This document shows positions 16,997 to 25,510 of a DNA stretch of 64,000 nucleotides, piece by piece; the first letter of the stretch is position 1; the number at the start of each line of letters is the position of its first letter. This DNA is from Alphaproteobacteria bacterium (GTDB lineage Bacteria; Pseudomonadota; Alphaproteobacteria; UBA828), in assembly GCA_011523425.1 (NCBI GenBank), contig WTGU01000156.1:1-64000 (forward strand), given 5' to 3'. A program made the position numbers and the translations under genes. Under the pieces are notes generated by a model. It was not told the DNA's origin and made no database searches. It was given only the letters and a program-made list of their open reading frames with translations.

Positions 16997-18196
16997 TCAG
17001 GCGCGCGCGGACGGCCCGTAGGCGAGGTACATCGGCTCGCCCTCGGCGAAGCGCGTGGGCCGGAGCGGGCGGATGTCGAAGGGCGGCTCGGCCTCCAGCA
17101 CCGCGGCGGCGACGCATTCACCGACCGCCGGCGAAAGCTTCAGCCCGTGGCCGGAGAAGCCGGCGGCGAGATAGAGCCCCTCCAGCCCCGGCGCCCAGCC
17201 GAGGATGGGATGGAAGTCGGGCGTGATGTCGTAGGCGCCGGAGACGGTGCGGACGACCTTCGCGTCGACGAAGTCCGGCAGCCGCTCGGCGAGCGCCCTG
17301 TCGAGGCGCGTCCGGTGCAGCGCCTCGTCCTCCGCCGGCGCGGGCGCGGCGGGGTCGGCCACCTCCGGCATCTCGTTGGGATAGGCGACGGCCAGCAGGT
17401 AGGGCCCCATGTCGGGGCGCATCACGACGTTGGAGTTGCCGTCGGTGATGCACGTGCGAATCGTGGGCCGGCCCGGCGGCTGCTCCAGATAGGCCATGTC
17501 GAGGCGGCGCCCCTCGATCGGCGCCTCGATCCCGAGCGGGCGAAGCAGGTCGCCGGTCCAGGCGCCGGCGGCGGCCACCACCACCGGCGCCTCGATGCGG
17601 CCCGCGGCGGTATCGACGCCGGCGACCCGGCCGTCCTTCGTGGCGATCCCCTCCACCCGGAGTCCGGAATGGAGCACGGCGCCTGCCGCCTGTGCTGCGC
17701 CCAGCCAACTCAGCACCATGCGGGTCACGTCGATATAGCCGCCGTTGGGCTCCCAGGCGCCGCCGGCGAGGTCGTCGGTGACGAGCGCGGGCTCGATGGC
17801 CTTGATCTCGTCGGGGCTGGCGAAGCGCGTATCGACGCCGAGCTGCCGGCCGAGGTCGACGTTGCGCTTGCAGGCCTCCACCTGCGCCTCGACCACCAGC
17901 AGCAGGTAGCCGAGCTTGACGTAGCCGGGATCGCCGACGCCGACCTCCGCCTCCCAGTCGTTCAGCACCTGGAAGCCCCGGATCGCCATCTCGACCATCA
18001 GCGCGTTGGAGTAGTGCTGGCGGATCTGGCCGAAGGTGCGCCCCGACATGCCGCCGACGGGCGGCCGCTCGTCGACCACCACGACCCTGCGGTCGGATTT
18101 TTGGGCAAGCTGATAGGCGATGCTTGCCCCCATGATGCCCGCGCCGACCACCACGATGTCGGCGACGCCCAGCCGCCCGCTCCCCCGCTGCGTCAT
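16997..18196 (-). CDS. FAD-dependent amine/amino-acid oxidoreductase (DAO family, sarcosine oxidase-like)
   Basis: The 399-residue protein has the ADP-binding motif DIVVVGAGIMGASIAYQLAQ (about residues 13-32), the GGMSGRTFGQIRQHYSN stretch typical of SoxB/DadA-like proteins, and a C-terminal FAD contact GLYLAAGFSGHGLKLSPAVG. Family members oxidise N-methyl or primary amines of amino acids. No SoxA, SoxD or SoxG subunit is nearby, so it should be a single-subunit enzyme. It is divergent from the proline iminopeptidase-like gene with 146 bases between, and the two could share regulation. Confidence 0.85.
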   Translation of the reverse strand: MTQRGSGRLGVADIVVVGAGIMGASIAYQLAQKSDRRVVVVDERPPVGGMSGRTFGQIRQHYSNALMVEMAIRGFQVLNDWEAEVGVGDPGYVKLGYLLLVVEAQVEACKRNVDLGRQLGVDTRFASPDEIKAIEPALVTDDLAGGAWEPNGGYIDVTRMVLSWLGAAQAAGAVLHSGLRVEGIATKDGRVAGVDTAAGRIEAPVVVAAAGAWTGDLLRPLGIEAPIEGRRLDMAYLEQPPGRPTIRTCITDGNSNVVMRPDMGPYLLAVAYPNEMPEVADPAAPAPAEDEALHRTRLDRALAERLPDFVDAKVVRTVSGAYDITPDFHPILGWAPGLEGLYLAAGFSGHGLKLSPAVGECVAAAVLEAEPPFDIRPLRPTRFAEGEPMYLAYGPSARA

Positions 18197-18342
18197 CTCC
18201 GCCCCGTCCTCGGTTTACGCTCCCTGCCCGCGCCGGGCGCGGGAGACTAGCACGGGAGGGCTCTGCAAATTGACCGTCCGGACGGCGGCCGATAGCGTCT
18301 TCGCCGCGAAGGGCGCGGGCGAGCGCGGGCAGGGAGAGCGAG

Positions 18343-19206
18343 ATGGAGCGTATTCCGGTGCGCGTGGGCGAGCACACCGTCACCGCCTTCAGCGAGGGGG
18401 CGGGCGATGACGCGATCCTGGTGGTCCACGGCGGGCCGGGCGTGTCCTCGCCCTACGTGCGGGACGCCCATCTTCGCTACGCCGAGGAGGGGTATCGCGT
18501 CGTCTCGTGGGACCAGCTCGGCTGCGGCGAGTCCGAGAGGCCCGACGACGCGTCGCTCTGGACCGTCGAGCGCTACGTCGACGAGATGGAGACGGTGCGC
18601 AGCGCCCTCGGCCTCGGCCGCGTCGCCGTGGTCGGCAACTCATGGGGCGGCATGCTCGGCCTCGAATACTGCCTCGCCCACCCCGGGAACGTGACCTGCT
18701 TCGTCGCCAGCAGCATCGCCTTCGACTTCCCCAAGGTTCAGCAGGGCTTCAACCGCTGCAAGCAGAACCTCGGCGAGGAGACGGTGCGGATGATGGCGCG
18801 CCGCGAATCCGAAGGCACCACCGACCACCCGGAATACAAGGCGGCCCAGACGATCCTCCTCTATCGCCACATGTGCCGGATGGACGTCTGGCCCGCGCCG
18901 GTGCAGCAGTCCCTCGGCGATATCGGCATGGGCCCGCTCACGCGCATGTTCGGGCCGCACCTCTTCAACTGCACCGGCACGCTCAGGGACTACGACCGCA
19001 TGGGCGACCTCTGCCGCGTGACGACGCCCGTGCTGATCGTCGCCAGCGAGCACGACTACATCCTGCCGGAGCTCTGCGCCGTCTCGTGCCAGTACCTGCC
19101 GGATGCCGCGTACGCGTTCCTCCCCGGCTGCAGCCACCTGCCCTTCTGGGAGAACCCGGAGGGCTACCACCGCGCCGTCGGCACGTTCCTGGAAAGGCAT
19201 CGGTAG
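18343..19206 (+). CDS. Alpha/beta hydrolase, proline iminopeptidase-like
   Basis: The 287-residue protein has the oxyanion motif HGGPG (about residues 27-31), the nucleophile elbow GNSWGG (Ser about 105), the acid in SEHDYILPE and the His in GCSHLPFWE near residue 265. These place it in the S33 peptidase family, which contains proline iminopeptidases and tricorn F1-like peptidases; amide hydrolases and esterases with this motif also exist. There is no signal peptide, so it is cytoplasmic. GGGAGAG precedes the ATG. It may release amino acids for the divergent FAD oxidase (inference). Confidence 0.83.
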   Translation: MERIPVRVGEHTVTAFSEGAGDDAILVVHGGPGVSSPYVRDAHLRYAEEGYRVVSWDQLGCGESERPDDASLWTVERYVDEMETVRSALGLGRVAVVGNSWGGMLGLEYCLAHPGNVTCFVASSIAFDFPKVQQGFNRCKQNLGEETVRMMARRESEGTTDHPEYKAAQTILLYRHMCRMDVWPAPVQQSLGDIGMGPLTRMFGPHLFNCTGTLRDYDRMGDLCRVTTPVLIVASEHDYILPELCAVSCQYLPDAAYAFLPGCSHLPFWENPEGYHRAVGTFLERHR

Positions 19207-19279
19207 CCGACGGTCTCTCCCTTCGCTTGTCTCCACGCGCCGGGAGCGTCGGGCCTCGCACCGTCACTCGTGATAAGCC

Positions 19280-20377
19280 CTAGCGAAACCGGAGTCTCAT
19301 CGCCCGATCCGGGTAGGTCCCGCGTCTCCGTCGCGGCGGAGGATCGACTACTTCGATTGTCGGAGGCTCGGCTAGTTCAAGTGATTTCAGGACGCGCCTG
19401 TAGTGTGTCTCCCGAAACGCCGTCTCAGCCACAACGAAACGTTCTATCTCCTCAATTGGAGCCTCACGTCCTCCAAAATGTGCAAGCAACTGCCGCTCAA
19501 GCAGATCGAGCCTTGGCTCGTTTCCGAAAAGCACGGCTTGGTTTGGGTCGGTGGCGTCCGAAAACGTAAACTCGCCCCCCTGATCGACCCTCCACATGGC
19601 CTCCTTCATTTTCTTGAGGCCCGAGATGTTGTTGGTGGCATGAAAGAGATAGTAGTCAACGACATCTCTTTCGTTTCGCATCTCGAAAGAACGTACGTAC
19701 TCGGCACCGGCAGCGCCCCGCAATTGGCGGTAGTATAAGTCATGGAGGAACCGATTGCGGCTGCGTGGATCATGAAGCCGAAGACCTTCCCTCCACTCAT
19801 CCGTGCCGAAGAAGGTATCGAAATTTGGTCCCTGGTCGGGATGTTGGAGGAAACGGTTGATCTCCTCGTACATGAAGTTCACTAAGACCTCGCAACTCCG
19901 ATAGCTCATGATTTCCTCGATCATCGAAAACGGAACACCACTCCACCCGAATGGATCGATGAACGCGAACGTAGGCGGTAGCTGTTGGCCATGGTACGAA
20001 TCAAGGACCCTTCTGAACGCCGTCTCGAAAGTCTCGTCCCCATAGACCTCAATTTGGAAATTGTCTGGGGCCTCAAGATCGTCGACGATCTCCCTGAGTA
20101 CGCGAGTTCGCTGGCCATCCTTCTCGACGAATACGAATCGAAGTGTTGCTCTGATTTGAGCACGCTGCTCAAGAGCGACTCGGAGCGCGATAGTCGGAGA
20201 GCCGTCCTCACCTTCTGAATACCGGCCCGGTCCGGCGAAGCCGTCCACATACATGATCTCCGGGAAACCGCCCTGCGTCAGGATCGGCGTCCAAGCCTGG
20301 AGGTATCGCTTCAGAATCTCGTGCTTTGCACGCGTGTGTGGCTCGAGAGGCCAAACGATTTCTCGTGGTGCGACCAT
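19280..20377 (-). CDS. tcmP: Three-Cys-motif partner protein TcmP
   Basis: The 365-residue protein matches TcmP, the family named for being encoded beside the three-Cys DUF5131 protein. It has class I methyltransferase-like blocks: YVDGFAGPG (residues 43-51, motif I), FVFVEKD (81-87, end of strand 2) and AFIDPFGWSGVPF (138-150, motif IV-like). The C-terminal third (from about 290) is helical with no motif I know. It lies 36 bases behind the DUF5131 gene on the same strand without its own promoter, so it should be made from the same LexA-controlled message. Base composition is much richer in A+T than the flanks. Enzyme activity is unproven; a SAM-dependent modification is my inference. Confidence 0.85.
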   Translation of the reverse strand: MVAPREIVWPLEPHTRAKHEILKRYLQAWTPILTQGGFPEIMYVDGFAGPGRYSEGEDGSPTIALRVALEQRAQIRATLRFVFVEKDGQRTRVLREIVDDLEAPDNFQIEVYGDETFETAFRRVLDSYHGQQLPPTFAFIDPFGWSGVPFSMIEEIMSYRSCEVLVNFMYEEINRFLQHPDQGPNFDTFFGTDEWREGLRLHDPRSRNRFLHDLYYRQLRGAAGAEYVRSFEMRNERDVVDYYLFHATNNISGLKKMKEAMWRVDQGGEFTFSDATDPNQAVLFGNEPRLDLLERQLLAHFGGREAPIEEIERFVVAETAFRETHYRRVLKSLELAEPPTIEVVDPPPRRRRGTYPDRAMRLRFR

Positions 20378-20413
20378 AGTGGATGCTTTGCTCGCAGATC
20401 CCGGTACCGCAGC

Positions 20414-21181
20414 CTAAACCGCCGCTACCCTTGGAGGTCGTTCGGGACCCGCAGCAATCGGTAAGTCCGGCAACTGGTTCCACTCGCGGTCGTCCAGCAG
20501 CCGGCCGCCCGCCTTCGGGGTACGCCCACCCCACTGCTTGAAGAAGAACGGGACTCCGTGAGCCACACATCGATTCCTGATTTGACGGACCCAGTCTGGA
20601 TGCATGGGCCGTGCGCCCGGGCCGCTCTCGCCGCCCACGATGGTCCAATGGATGCCGTTGAGATCGAGCCCATCTATCGGCCCGATAAGGGGCTCCAACG
20701 AGAGGAAGCGCACCCGCGCTGCCGTGTCTCCAAGGTGCCGAACTCGCGACAGCCTGGTGCCGTCCTCGACGGAGACCCCCATCCAGATATGGCCTGGCGC
20801 CGATTTGCCGGCGTAGCGGGCATTGACGTAAGTGCGCATGCGAGAGCTGCGCTTGGTCAGCACCTGAAACACGTGCCAGTCGGCCTGCTCCATCGTGTCG
20901 AACACCGCATCCACAAATGCGCGCGGCACACCCTTGTGAAAGAGGTCGCTCATCGAGTTCACGAAGATCATCCGCGGTCGACGCCACGCGATCGGCTGTT
21001 TCAGTCGCTCCGGCCGGAACGTCAGATCGAAGCCATGCTCGAAGGGATGGTCCTTCACGCCGCGAAACCGCTCTGAGAACCGTTCGGCGTAGCAGTGATC
21101 GCACCCGGCGCTGATCTTGGTGCACCCGGTCACAGGGTTCCAGGTCGCGTCGGTCCACTCGATCGACGTGGCATCGGCCAT
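20414..21181 (-). CDS. DUF5131 (phage Gp37/Gp68 family) three-Cys protein, radical-SAM-like
   Basis: The 255-residue protein starts SIEWTDATWNPVTGC and holds Cys20, Cys27 and Cys30 (C-x6-C-x2-C, ending CDHCYAERF), which looks like a variant 4Fe-4S/radical SAM cluster site. Later blocks IFVNSMSDLFHKGVP, VLTKRSSRM, WMGVSVED and IVGGESGPGARPM are the conserved Gp37/Gp68 strands, and VLTKR/NSMSDLF recall the barrel of spore photoproduct lyase-type enzymes. Function in bacteria and phages is unknown. The promoter has an SOS box in its spacer and the transcript appears leaderless. Together with TcmP this is predicted to be a DNA-damage-inducible pair, perhaps a nucleic-acid repair or modification system. 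Confidence 0.87.
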   Translation of the reverse strand: MADATSIEWTDATWNPVTGCTKISAGCDHCYAERFSERFRGVKDHPFEHGFDLTFRPERLKQPIAWRRPRMIFVNSMSDLFHKGVPRAFVDAVFDTMEQADWHVFQVLTKRSSRMRTYVNARYAGKSAPGHIWMGVSVEDGTRLSRVRHLGDTAARVRFLSLEPLIGPIDGLDLNGIHWTIVGGESGPGARPMHPDWVRQIRNRCVAHGVPFFFKQWGGRTPKAGGRLLDDREWNQLPDLPIAAGPERPPRVAAV

Positions 21182-21187
21182 GGCCCT

Positions 21188-21216
21188 ATCCTAGAACATT
21201 ACGAGAACATCTGCAA
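21188..21216 (-). promoter_or_regulatory. Promoter of the DUF5131-tcmP operon with LexA (SOS) box
   Basis: On the minus strand the -35 is TTGCAG (21216-21211), then a 17-base spacer, then the -10 TAGGAT (21193-21188). The spacer contains GTTC-TCGTAAT-GTTC (21208-21194), exactly the GTTC-N7-GTTC direct repeat bound by LexA in Alphaproteobacteria. A bound repressor would cover the space between the two promoter elements. Only six bases (AGGGCC) separate the -10 from the ATG, so the message should begin at or next to the start codon. Confidence 0.75.
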
Positions 21217-21253
21217 TCGCCACTGTAGCAGGCTCTTTGCTGCGACCGACCGC

Positions 21254-22426
21254 TCAATACCCCCGCGCCATGCCGAGGTCGTGCACGGCGATGTAGTTGA
21301 GGATCATCTCCTCCGAGACCGGCGCGAAGCGGAAGAGGCGCGCGTCCCGCCAGAGACGCTCGAGGTGCATCTCCTTCGCGTAGCCCATGCCGCCCATGGT
21401 CTGCATGGCGCGCTCGAGGCCCTCGGCCGCGGCCTGGGCGGCGATCAGCTTCGCCATGTTGGCCTCGGAGCCGTAGGGCTCGCCGGCGTCGTGGAGTGCC
21501 GCGGCCCTCAGGTTCATGGCCGCGGCGCACTCGATCTCCGCCTTCGCCTGCGCCAGCGGAAACTGGAGGCCCTGGTACGACGAGATCGGCCGCTCGCCGA
21601 AGACGCGGCGCTCGTTGGCGTAGTCGACCGCGAGCCGCAGCGCGAGCCGCACTGCGCCGACGAGGCCGGCGGTGGTGACGATGCGCTCGGTGTTGAGCAC
21701 GTCCAGCAGCTCCCGCCAGCCGCCGTGCAGCGTGCCGATCAGCTCGTCGCCCGCGACCGGCGTGTTCTCGAAGTAGACGTTGCTCGCCGGCACGCAGTGG
21801 GTGCCGGCCTTCTCGATGGTGGAATGGGTCAGCCCCTCGCGCTCGACGTCGATGAGGAAGAGCGAGATGCCGTCGGTGCGGCGCGCGGACTCCTCGACCT
21901 TCCTGCTGCGGGCGACGACCAGCATCTTGTCCGCCGTCGGCACCGCCGAGATCCAGATCTTGCGGCCGTTCAGCCGCCAGCCGTTGCCGTGGGCCTCGGC
22001 GAAGGTGCGAAGTTCCAGGGAATTCGTGCCGGCGTCGGGCTCGGTGAGCGCCATGCAGCACTGGATGTCGCCGGCGATCAGCGGCGGCAGCAGGGCGCGG
22101 CGCATCGCCGCTGAGCCGTAGCGGGCGATGGCGACGCCGCCGAAGATGGGATTGACCATGAAGATCTGGGCAAGCGTCGCGCCCGCGCCCGCCTCGCACA
22201 GCGCCTCGATCACCAGCGCCAGGTCGAGCATGCCGAGCCCGGCGCCGCCGTGCTCCTCCGGCAGCGCGATGCCGCCGAAGCCGGCGTCGCAGATCGCCTG
22301 CCACATCTCGCCGGGGTAGGCGCCCCGCTCGTCCAGATCGCGCCAGTAGTCGAGCCCGAAGTCGGCGCCGACGCGCCGCGCGGTCTCGAGCATCAGCGCC
22401 TGCTCTTCGCTGAGCCGGACCTCCAC
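21254..22426 (-). CDS. Acyl-CoA dehydrogenase
   Basis: The 390-residue protein has the acyl-CoA dehydrogenase blocks: LPEEHGGAGLGMLDL, the FAD-binding CCMALTEPDAGTNS (about residues 120-135), IWISAVPTAD and the C-terminal QTMGGMGYAKE with WRDARLFRFAPVSEEMILNYIA. It oxidises an acyl-CoA to the enoyl-CoA and passes electrons to ETF; chain length is not readable. The start is GTG at 22426, four bases after the enoyl-CoA hydratase stop, so the genes are coupled. It ends a minus-strand operon with hydratase and thiolase, together a full set of beta-oxidation steps except the 3-hydroxyacyl-CoA dehydrogenase. Confidence 0.92.
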   Translation of the reverse strand: MEVRLSEEQALMLETARRVGADFGLDYWRDLDERGAYPGEMWQAICDAGFGGIALPEEHGGAGLGMLDLALVIEALCEAGAGATLAQIFMVNPIFGGVAIARYGSAAMRRALLPPLIAGDIQCCMALTEPDAGTNSLELRTFAEAHGNGWRLNGRKIWISAVPTADKMLVVARSRKVEESARRTDGISLFLIDVEREGLTHSTIEKAGTHCVPASNVYFENTPVAGDELIGTLHGGWRELLDVLNTERIVTTAGLVGAVRLALRLAVDYANERRVFGERPISSYQGLQFPLAQAKAEIECAAAMNLRAAALHDAGEPYGSEANMAKLIAAQAAAEGLERAMQTMGGMGYAKEMHLERLWRDARLFRFAPVSEEMILNYIAVHDLGMARGY

Positions 22427-22429
22427 GGC

Positions 22430-23212
22430 TCAGGCCCCCTTGAAGCTCGCCTTGCGCTTCTCCAGAAAGGCGCGGCAGCCCTCGTGCGCGTCCTCGCTGT
22501 CGAGCACCAGCGAGATCATGGCCTGCTCGTGGGCGAGCGCCGCCTCGAGCGGCATGTCGGCGCCGGCATCGATGGTGCGCTTGAGCAGGCGCAGCACCAG
22601 CGGCGACTTCTCGGCGATCGCCTCGGCGAGCGCCAGCGCGTCGTCCATCAGGCTCTCGGGCGCGACCACGCGGTTGGCGAGCCCGAGCGCCACCGCCTCC
22701 TCGGCGCCGATGGGCGCGCCGGTAAACATCAGCTCCTTGGCGCGGCAGAGGGGAATCTGGCGGATCAGACGCTGGCTGCCGCCTGCGCCGGGGAAGAGGC
22801 CGAGGTTGATCTCGGGCACGCCGATCTTCGCGCTCGCCGCGAGCAGCCTGATGTCGGTGGAGAGCATCAGCTCCGCACCTCCGCCCAGGGCAAAGCCGTT
22901 GACGGCCGCGATGGTGGGCTTGCCCAGGGTCTCGATGCGGCGGAACAGCCGGTGGATCCGCTCGGCGAATTCCTCGTAGTGGGCGAGGCCCCGGCGCGAA
23001 TCGAGATCGGCGATATCGCCGCCGGCGACGAAGGCGCGGCCCGTGCCGGTGAGCACCACCACCCGCACCGCCTCGTCGGCCTCCACCTGGCTCACGGCGT
23101 CGTCGAGGGCGGCGCAGGTGGGGAGGTCGAGCGCGTTCAGCCGCTCCGGCCGGTTGATGGTGATGACCCCCGCGCTACCCGCGGTCTCGACCAGCACGGC
23201 GCTCTCGCTCAT
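22430..23212 (-). CDS. Enoyl-CoA hydratase/isomerase family protein
   Basis: The 260-residue protein is a crotonase. ITINRPERLNAL opens the fold, AFVAGGDIADL and FALGGGAELMLSTDIRLLA form the oxyanion hole (GGG), and the catalytic region reads IGVPEINLGLFPGAGGSQRL, keeping a Glu at the position expected for the second acidic residue (PEINLG) while the first, usually Glu in the GGGxEL strand, is also Glu (GGAELML). It should hydrate enoyl-CoA to 3-hydroxyacyl-CoA. GAGGGG precedes the ATG. It sits between the thiolase and the acyl-CoA dehydrogenase. Confidence 0.9.
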   Translation of the reverse strand: MSESAVLVETAGSAGVITINRPERLNALDLPTCAALDDAVSQVEADEAVRVVVLTGTGRAFVAGGDIADLDSRRGLAHYEEFAERIHRLFRRIETLGKPTIAAVNGFALGGGAELMLSTDIRLLAASAKIGVPEINLGLFPGAGGSQRLIRQIPLCRAKELMFTGAPIGAEEAVALGLANRVVAPESLMDDALALAEAIAEKSPLVLRLLKRTIDAGADMPLEAALAHEQAMISLVLDSEDAHEGCRAFLEKRKASFKGA

Positions 23213-23274
23213 GCCCCTCTCCCTGGATTGCGTGTGTCTTGCGTGTATCGGCGCGCAGGCCCGCGCCCGGCCGC

Positions 23275-24474
23275 TCAGTGCCGGGCGGAGCCGAGGATGG
23301 TGACGCAGGCGGCGGCCGCATCGGCGCCGATCCAGCCGCCGGCGTTCTCGGCGAGGCCCACGGACGCGCCGTCGCGCTGGCGCGCGCCCGAGCGGCCGCG
23401 CATCTGGTCGGCCAGCTCCACGAGCTGGGCCGCCCCGGTCGCGCCGATGGGGTGCCCCTTGCTGATGAGGCCGCCGCTCGGGTTGATCGGCATGCGCCCA
23501 CCCAGCGCGGTCACGCCGTCCCGAAGCAGGCCCACGGCATCGCCCGGCCGGCAGAAGCCGAGCTGCTCGGAGAGCATCAGCTCCGCCGGCGCGGCGGCAT
23601 CGTGGATCTCGGCGACGCTCACGTCCTCCGGCCCGAGGCCGGCGCTCTCGTAGGCGGCCCGTGCGGCGGCCTCGGCCACCGGCGGCGCCTCCGGGTCGTC
23701 GCCCTGGCCGGAGCGCAGCTCGCTCGCCAGCACCCTCACAGGGTGGACCGCCTTGCGCGCGGCGACCTCCTCGCTCATCAGCACCAGCGCGGCGGCGCCG
23801 TCGCCGATGGACGAGCACATCATCAGCGTCAGCGGCTCCGCGATCATGCGGCTCTCCAGCACGTCGTCCAGGGTGACCTCCTCCTGGAACTGGGCCTTCT
23901 GGTTGAGCGCGCCGGCCCGGCGCTGCTTGACCGAGACCCGGGCGAAGTCGGCGGCCGTGGCGCCTGTGCGCTCCGCATAGTCCCTGGCGAGGCTTGAGTA
24001 GAGGTCCATGAAGACCGAGCCCGTGCCGGCGCCGCCGGGCGCGATCCGCGCCTTCAACGCCTCGAACTCGTCGCGATCGGCGGCCGCCTCCAGCGCCTTG
24101 ATCGGCACGGTCCTGTCCTCGTTGCTCATCTTCTCGGCGCCCACGGCGAGCGCCACGTCGCATTGCCCGGAGCCCACCGCGAGCACCGCCAGGTGGAAGG
24201 CGGTGGACGACGAGGCGCAGGCGTTCTCGACGTTGACGATCGGCTTGCCGAGGAGCCCCGCGTGGCGCAGCGCGACCTGCCCGCGCACGCATTCCTGCGC
24301 CCCCAGCAGCCCGCCCGCGGCATTGCCGAAGAAGACCATGCCGACCTCGTCGGCGGTCGCGTCCGCATCCGCCAGCGCGCCGGCCGCAGCCTCGGCGGCG
24401 AGCGCGCGCAGGTTCGTCTCCAGGAATTTGCCGAACCGGGTCATGCCGGTCCCGCCGATCACCACCTTGCGCAT
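23275..24474 (-). CDS. Thiolase family protein (SCP-x/acetyl-CoA acetyltransferase-like)
   Basis: The 399-residue protein has the thiolase nucleophile Cys in VENACASSSTAFHLAV (about C88), the second-domain stretch HDAAAPAELM and the His in SKGHPIGATGAAQ (about H345). The C-terminal block reads LAENAGGWIGADAAAACVTIL rather than the classical CxGGGxG, which places it in the SCP-x/lipid-transfer-type thiolase branch used for branched or steroid-like acyl-CoAs. The start is set at MRKVVIGG, because GGAGGG lies eight bases before it and family homology begins there. It leads the beta-oxidation-like operon and follows the orphan monooxygenase subunit gene by 37 bases. Confidence 0.88.
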   Translation of the reverse strand: MRKVVIGGTGMTRFGKFLETNLRALAAEAAAGALADADATADEVGMVFFGNAAGGLLGAQECVRGQVALRHAGLLGKPIVNVENACASSSTAFHLAVLAVGSGQCDVALAVGAEKMSNEDRTVPIKALEAAADRDEFEALKARIAPGGAGTGSVFMDLYSSLARDYAERTGATAADFARVSVKQRRAGALNQKAQFQEEVTLDDVLESRMIAEPLTLMMCSSIGDGAAALVLMSEEVAARKAVHPVRVLASELRSGQGDDPEAPPVAEAAARAAYESAGLGPEDVSVAEIHDAAAPAELMLSEQLGFCRPGDAVGLLRDGVTALGGRMPINPSGGLISKGHPIGATGAAQLVELADQMRGRSGARQRDGASVGLAENAGGWIGADAAAACVTILGSARH

Positions 24475-24511
24475 GTCATCCCTCCGAAAGAGCTGCCGGC
24501 GCCGACGCGCC

Positions 24512-25510
24512 TCAGGCCGCAAATCCGAGCGAGGCGCGGAAGGCGCGGGCGGCTCCCTTCGCCTCGTTGGCCGCGTCCGGGTTGTCGGGCAGCGCGGCGC
24601 AGTAGGCCTCGATGGCGGCGTCGCCGAGGGGCGCCCACCTGGCGACCCAGTCCGCCATCAGGGCGGCGTTGCCCTCCGCCCCGCTTTCGCGCGCGAACTC
24701 GACCAGCGCGGCGCTCCAGCGCCTGGAGCGCTCGCTGTCGGACCACTGCGCATCGAGCATCTGGGCCAGCAGCGTGTCCCGGTTGCGCCGCGCCGAGCGC
24801 CCGAGCTGGCGGATGCACGCCTCGTCGAAGGCGGGCTTCGCCACGACGTTCAGCGCCGTGAAGTGCTCGGCCCAGTCGTAGGCCGCGAGCACACGCTCCA
24901 GCAACTCGCGGAAGCCCTGCCAGCAGGCATCCTCCTCCCAAGCCGCGCGCTCGCCGCTGACGAAGCCGGCGTCCCCGTGGCCGTTGGCGAGCTCGCGCGT
25001 GCGGTAGGCGACGCGCGAGACCCAGCGGAGCTGGTCGGCCGCCTGGAACATGGCGCAGTTCTCGATCGTGCTCGACGGCACGATCTGCACCAGATAGGCG
25101 GAGCCCATCTGCAGGCAGTGGAGGGGGTAGCGCGTGGGCGTGTAGAGCCTCGCCAGCGCCGCCACCCAGTCGGCACCCAGGCCGGCATCGTGGTCGTTCT
25201 TCGCGTGATCGCGCAGGAGGCCGTCGACGTAGGTCTCGTTCCCGTCCTGCATGACGTTGTAGGAGCGGTAGACCACCTCGTCGGGATCGCGGAAGGCATC
25301 CCAGTCGTCGTGCCTGAGCGGCGAGTTGTTGCGGTACCGGAGGTACCACTTGTTCATGTCGATGTCGGGCGAGAGCGCCCACGGCATCGGATCGTCCGTG
25401 CTCCAGAGCAGGTTGGTCGAGACGATCTCGTACTCGCTGGGCCTGCGCCGCTTGCCGGCGAGGTGGCTCCAGGTCTTCAGCGGCTTGGAGAGGTCGGACT
25501 GGTCGCTCAT
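24512..25510 (-). CDS. Aromatic/alkene monooxygenase hydroxylase beta subunit (TmoE-like), orphan
   Basis: The 332-residue protein resembles the hydroxylase beta subunit of toluene-4-monooxygenase (TmoE/TouE) along its whole length: KTWSHLAGKRRRPSEYEIVS, KWYLRYRNNSPLRHDDWDAF, the DPDEVVYRSYNVMQDGNETY block and RYPLHCLQMGSAY. Beta subunits of soluble di-iron monooxygenases hold no iron and only build the hydroxylase with the alpha and gamma subunits. None of alpha, gamma, effector, Rieske or reductase genes are present between the window edges. It lies between a thiolase and a GMC oxidoreductase. Either the partners are elsewhere or this subunit has a new role. Confidence 0.83.
   Translation of the reverse strand: MSDQSDLSKPLKTWSHLAGKRRRPSEYEIVSTNLLWSTDDPMPWALSPDIDMNKWYLRYRNNSPLRHDDWDAFRDPDEVVYRSYNVMQDGNETYVDGLLRDHAKNDHDAGLGADWVAALARLYTPTRYPLHCLQMGSAYLVQIVPSSTIENCAMFQAADQLRWVSRVAYRTRELANGHGDAGFVSGERAAWEEDACWQGFRELLERVLAAYDWAEHFTALNVVAKPAFDEACIRQLGRSARRNRDTLLAQMLDAQWSDSERSRRWSAALVEFARESGAEGNAALMADWVARWAPLGDAAIEAYCAALPDNPDAANEAKGAARAFRASLGFAA

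Noticed and set aside
19207-21260. Possible insertion sequence or prophage remnant around the TcmP/DUF5131 island.
   Set aside because: No transposase, integrase, terminal inverted repeats or target duplication is visible. The Gp37/Gp68 family name reflects a phage homologue, not a prophage here.
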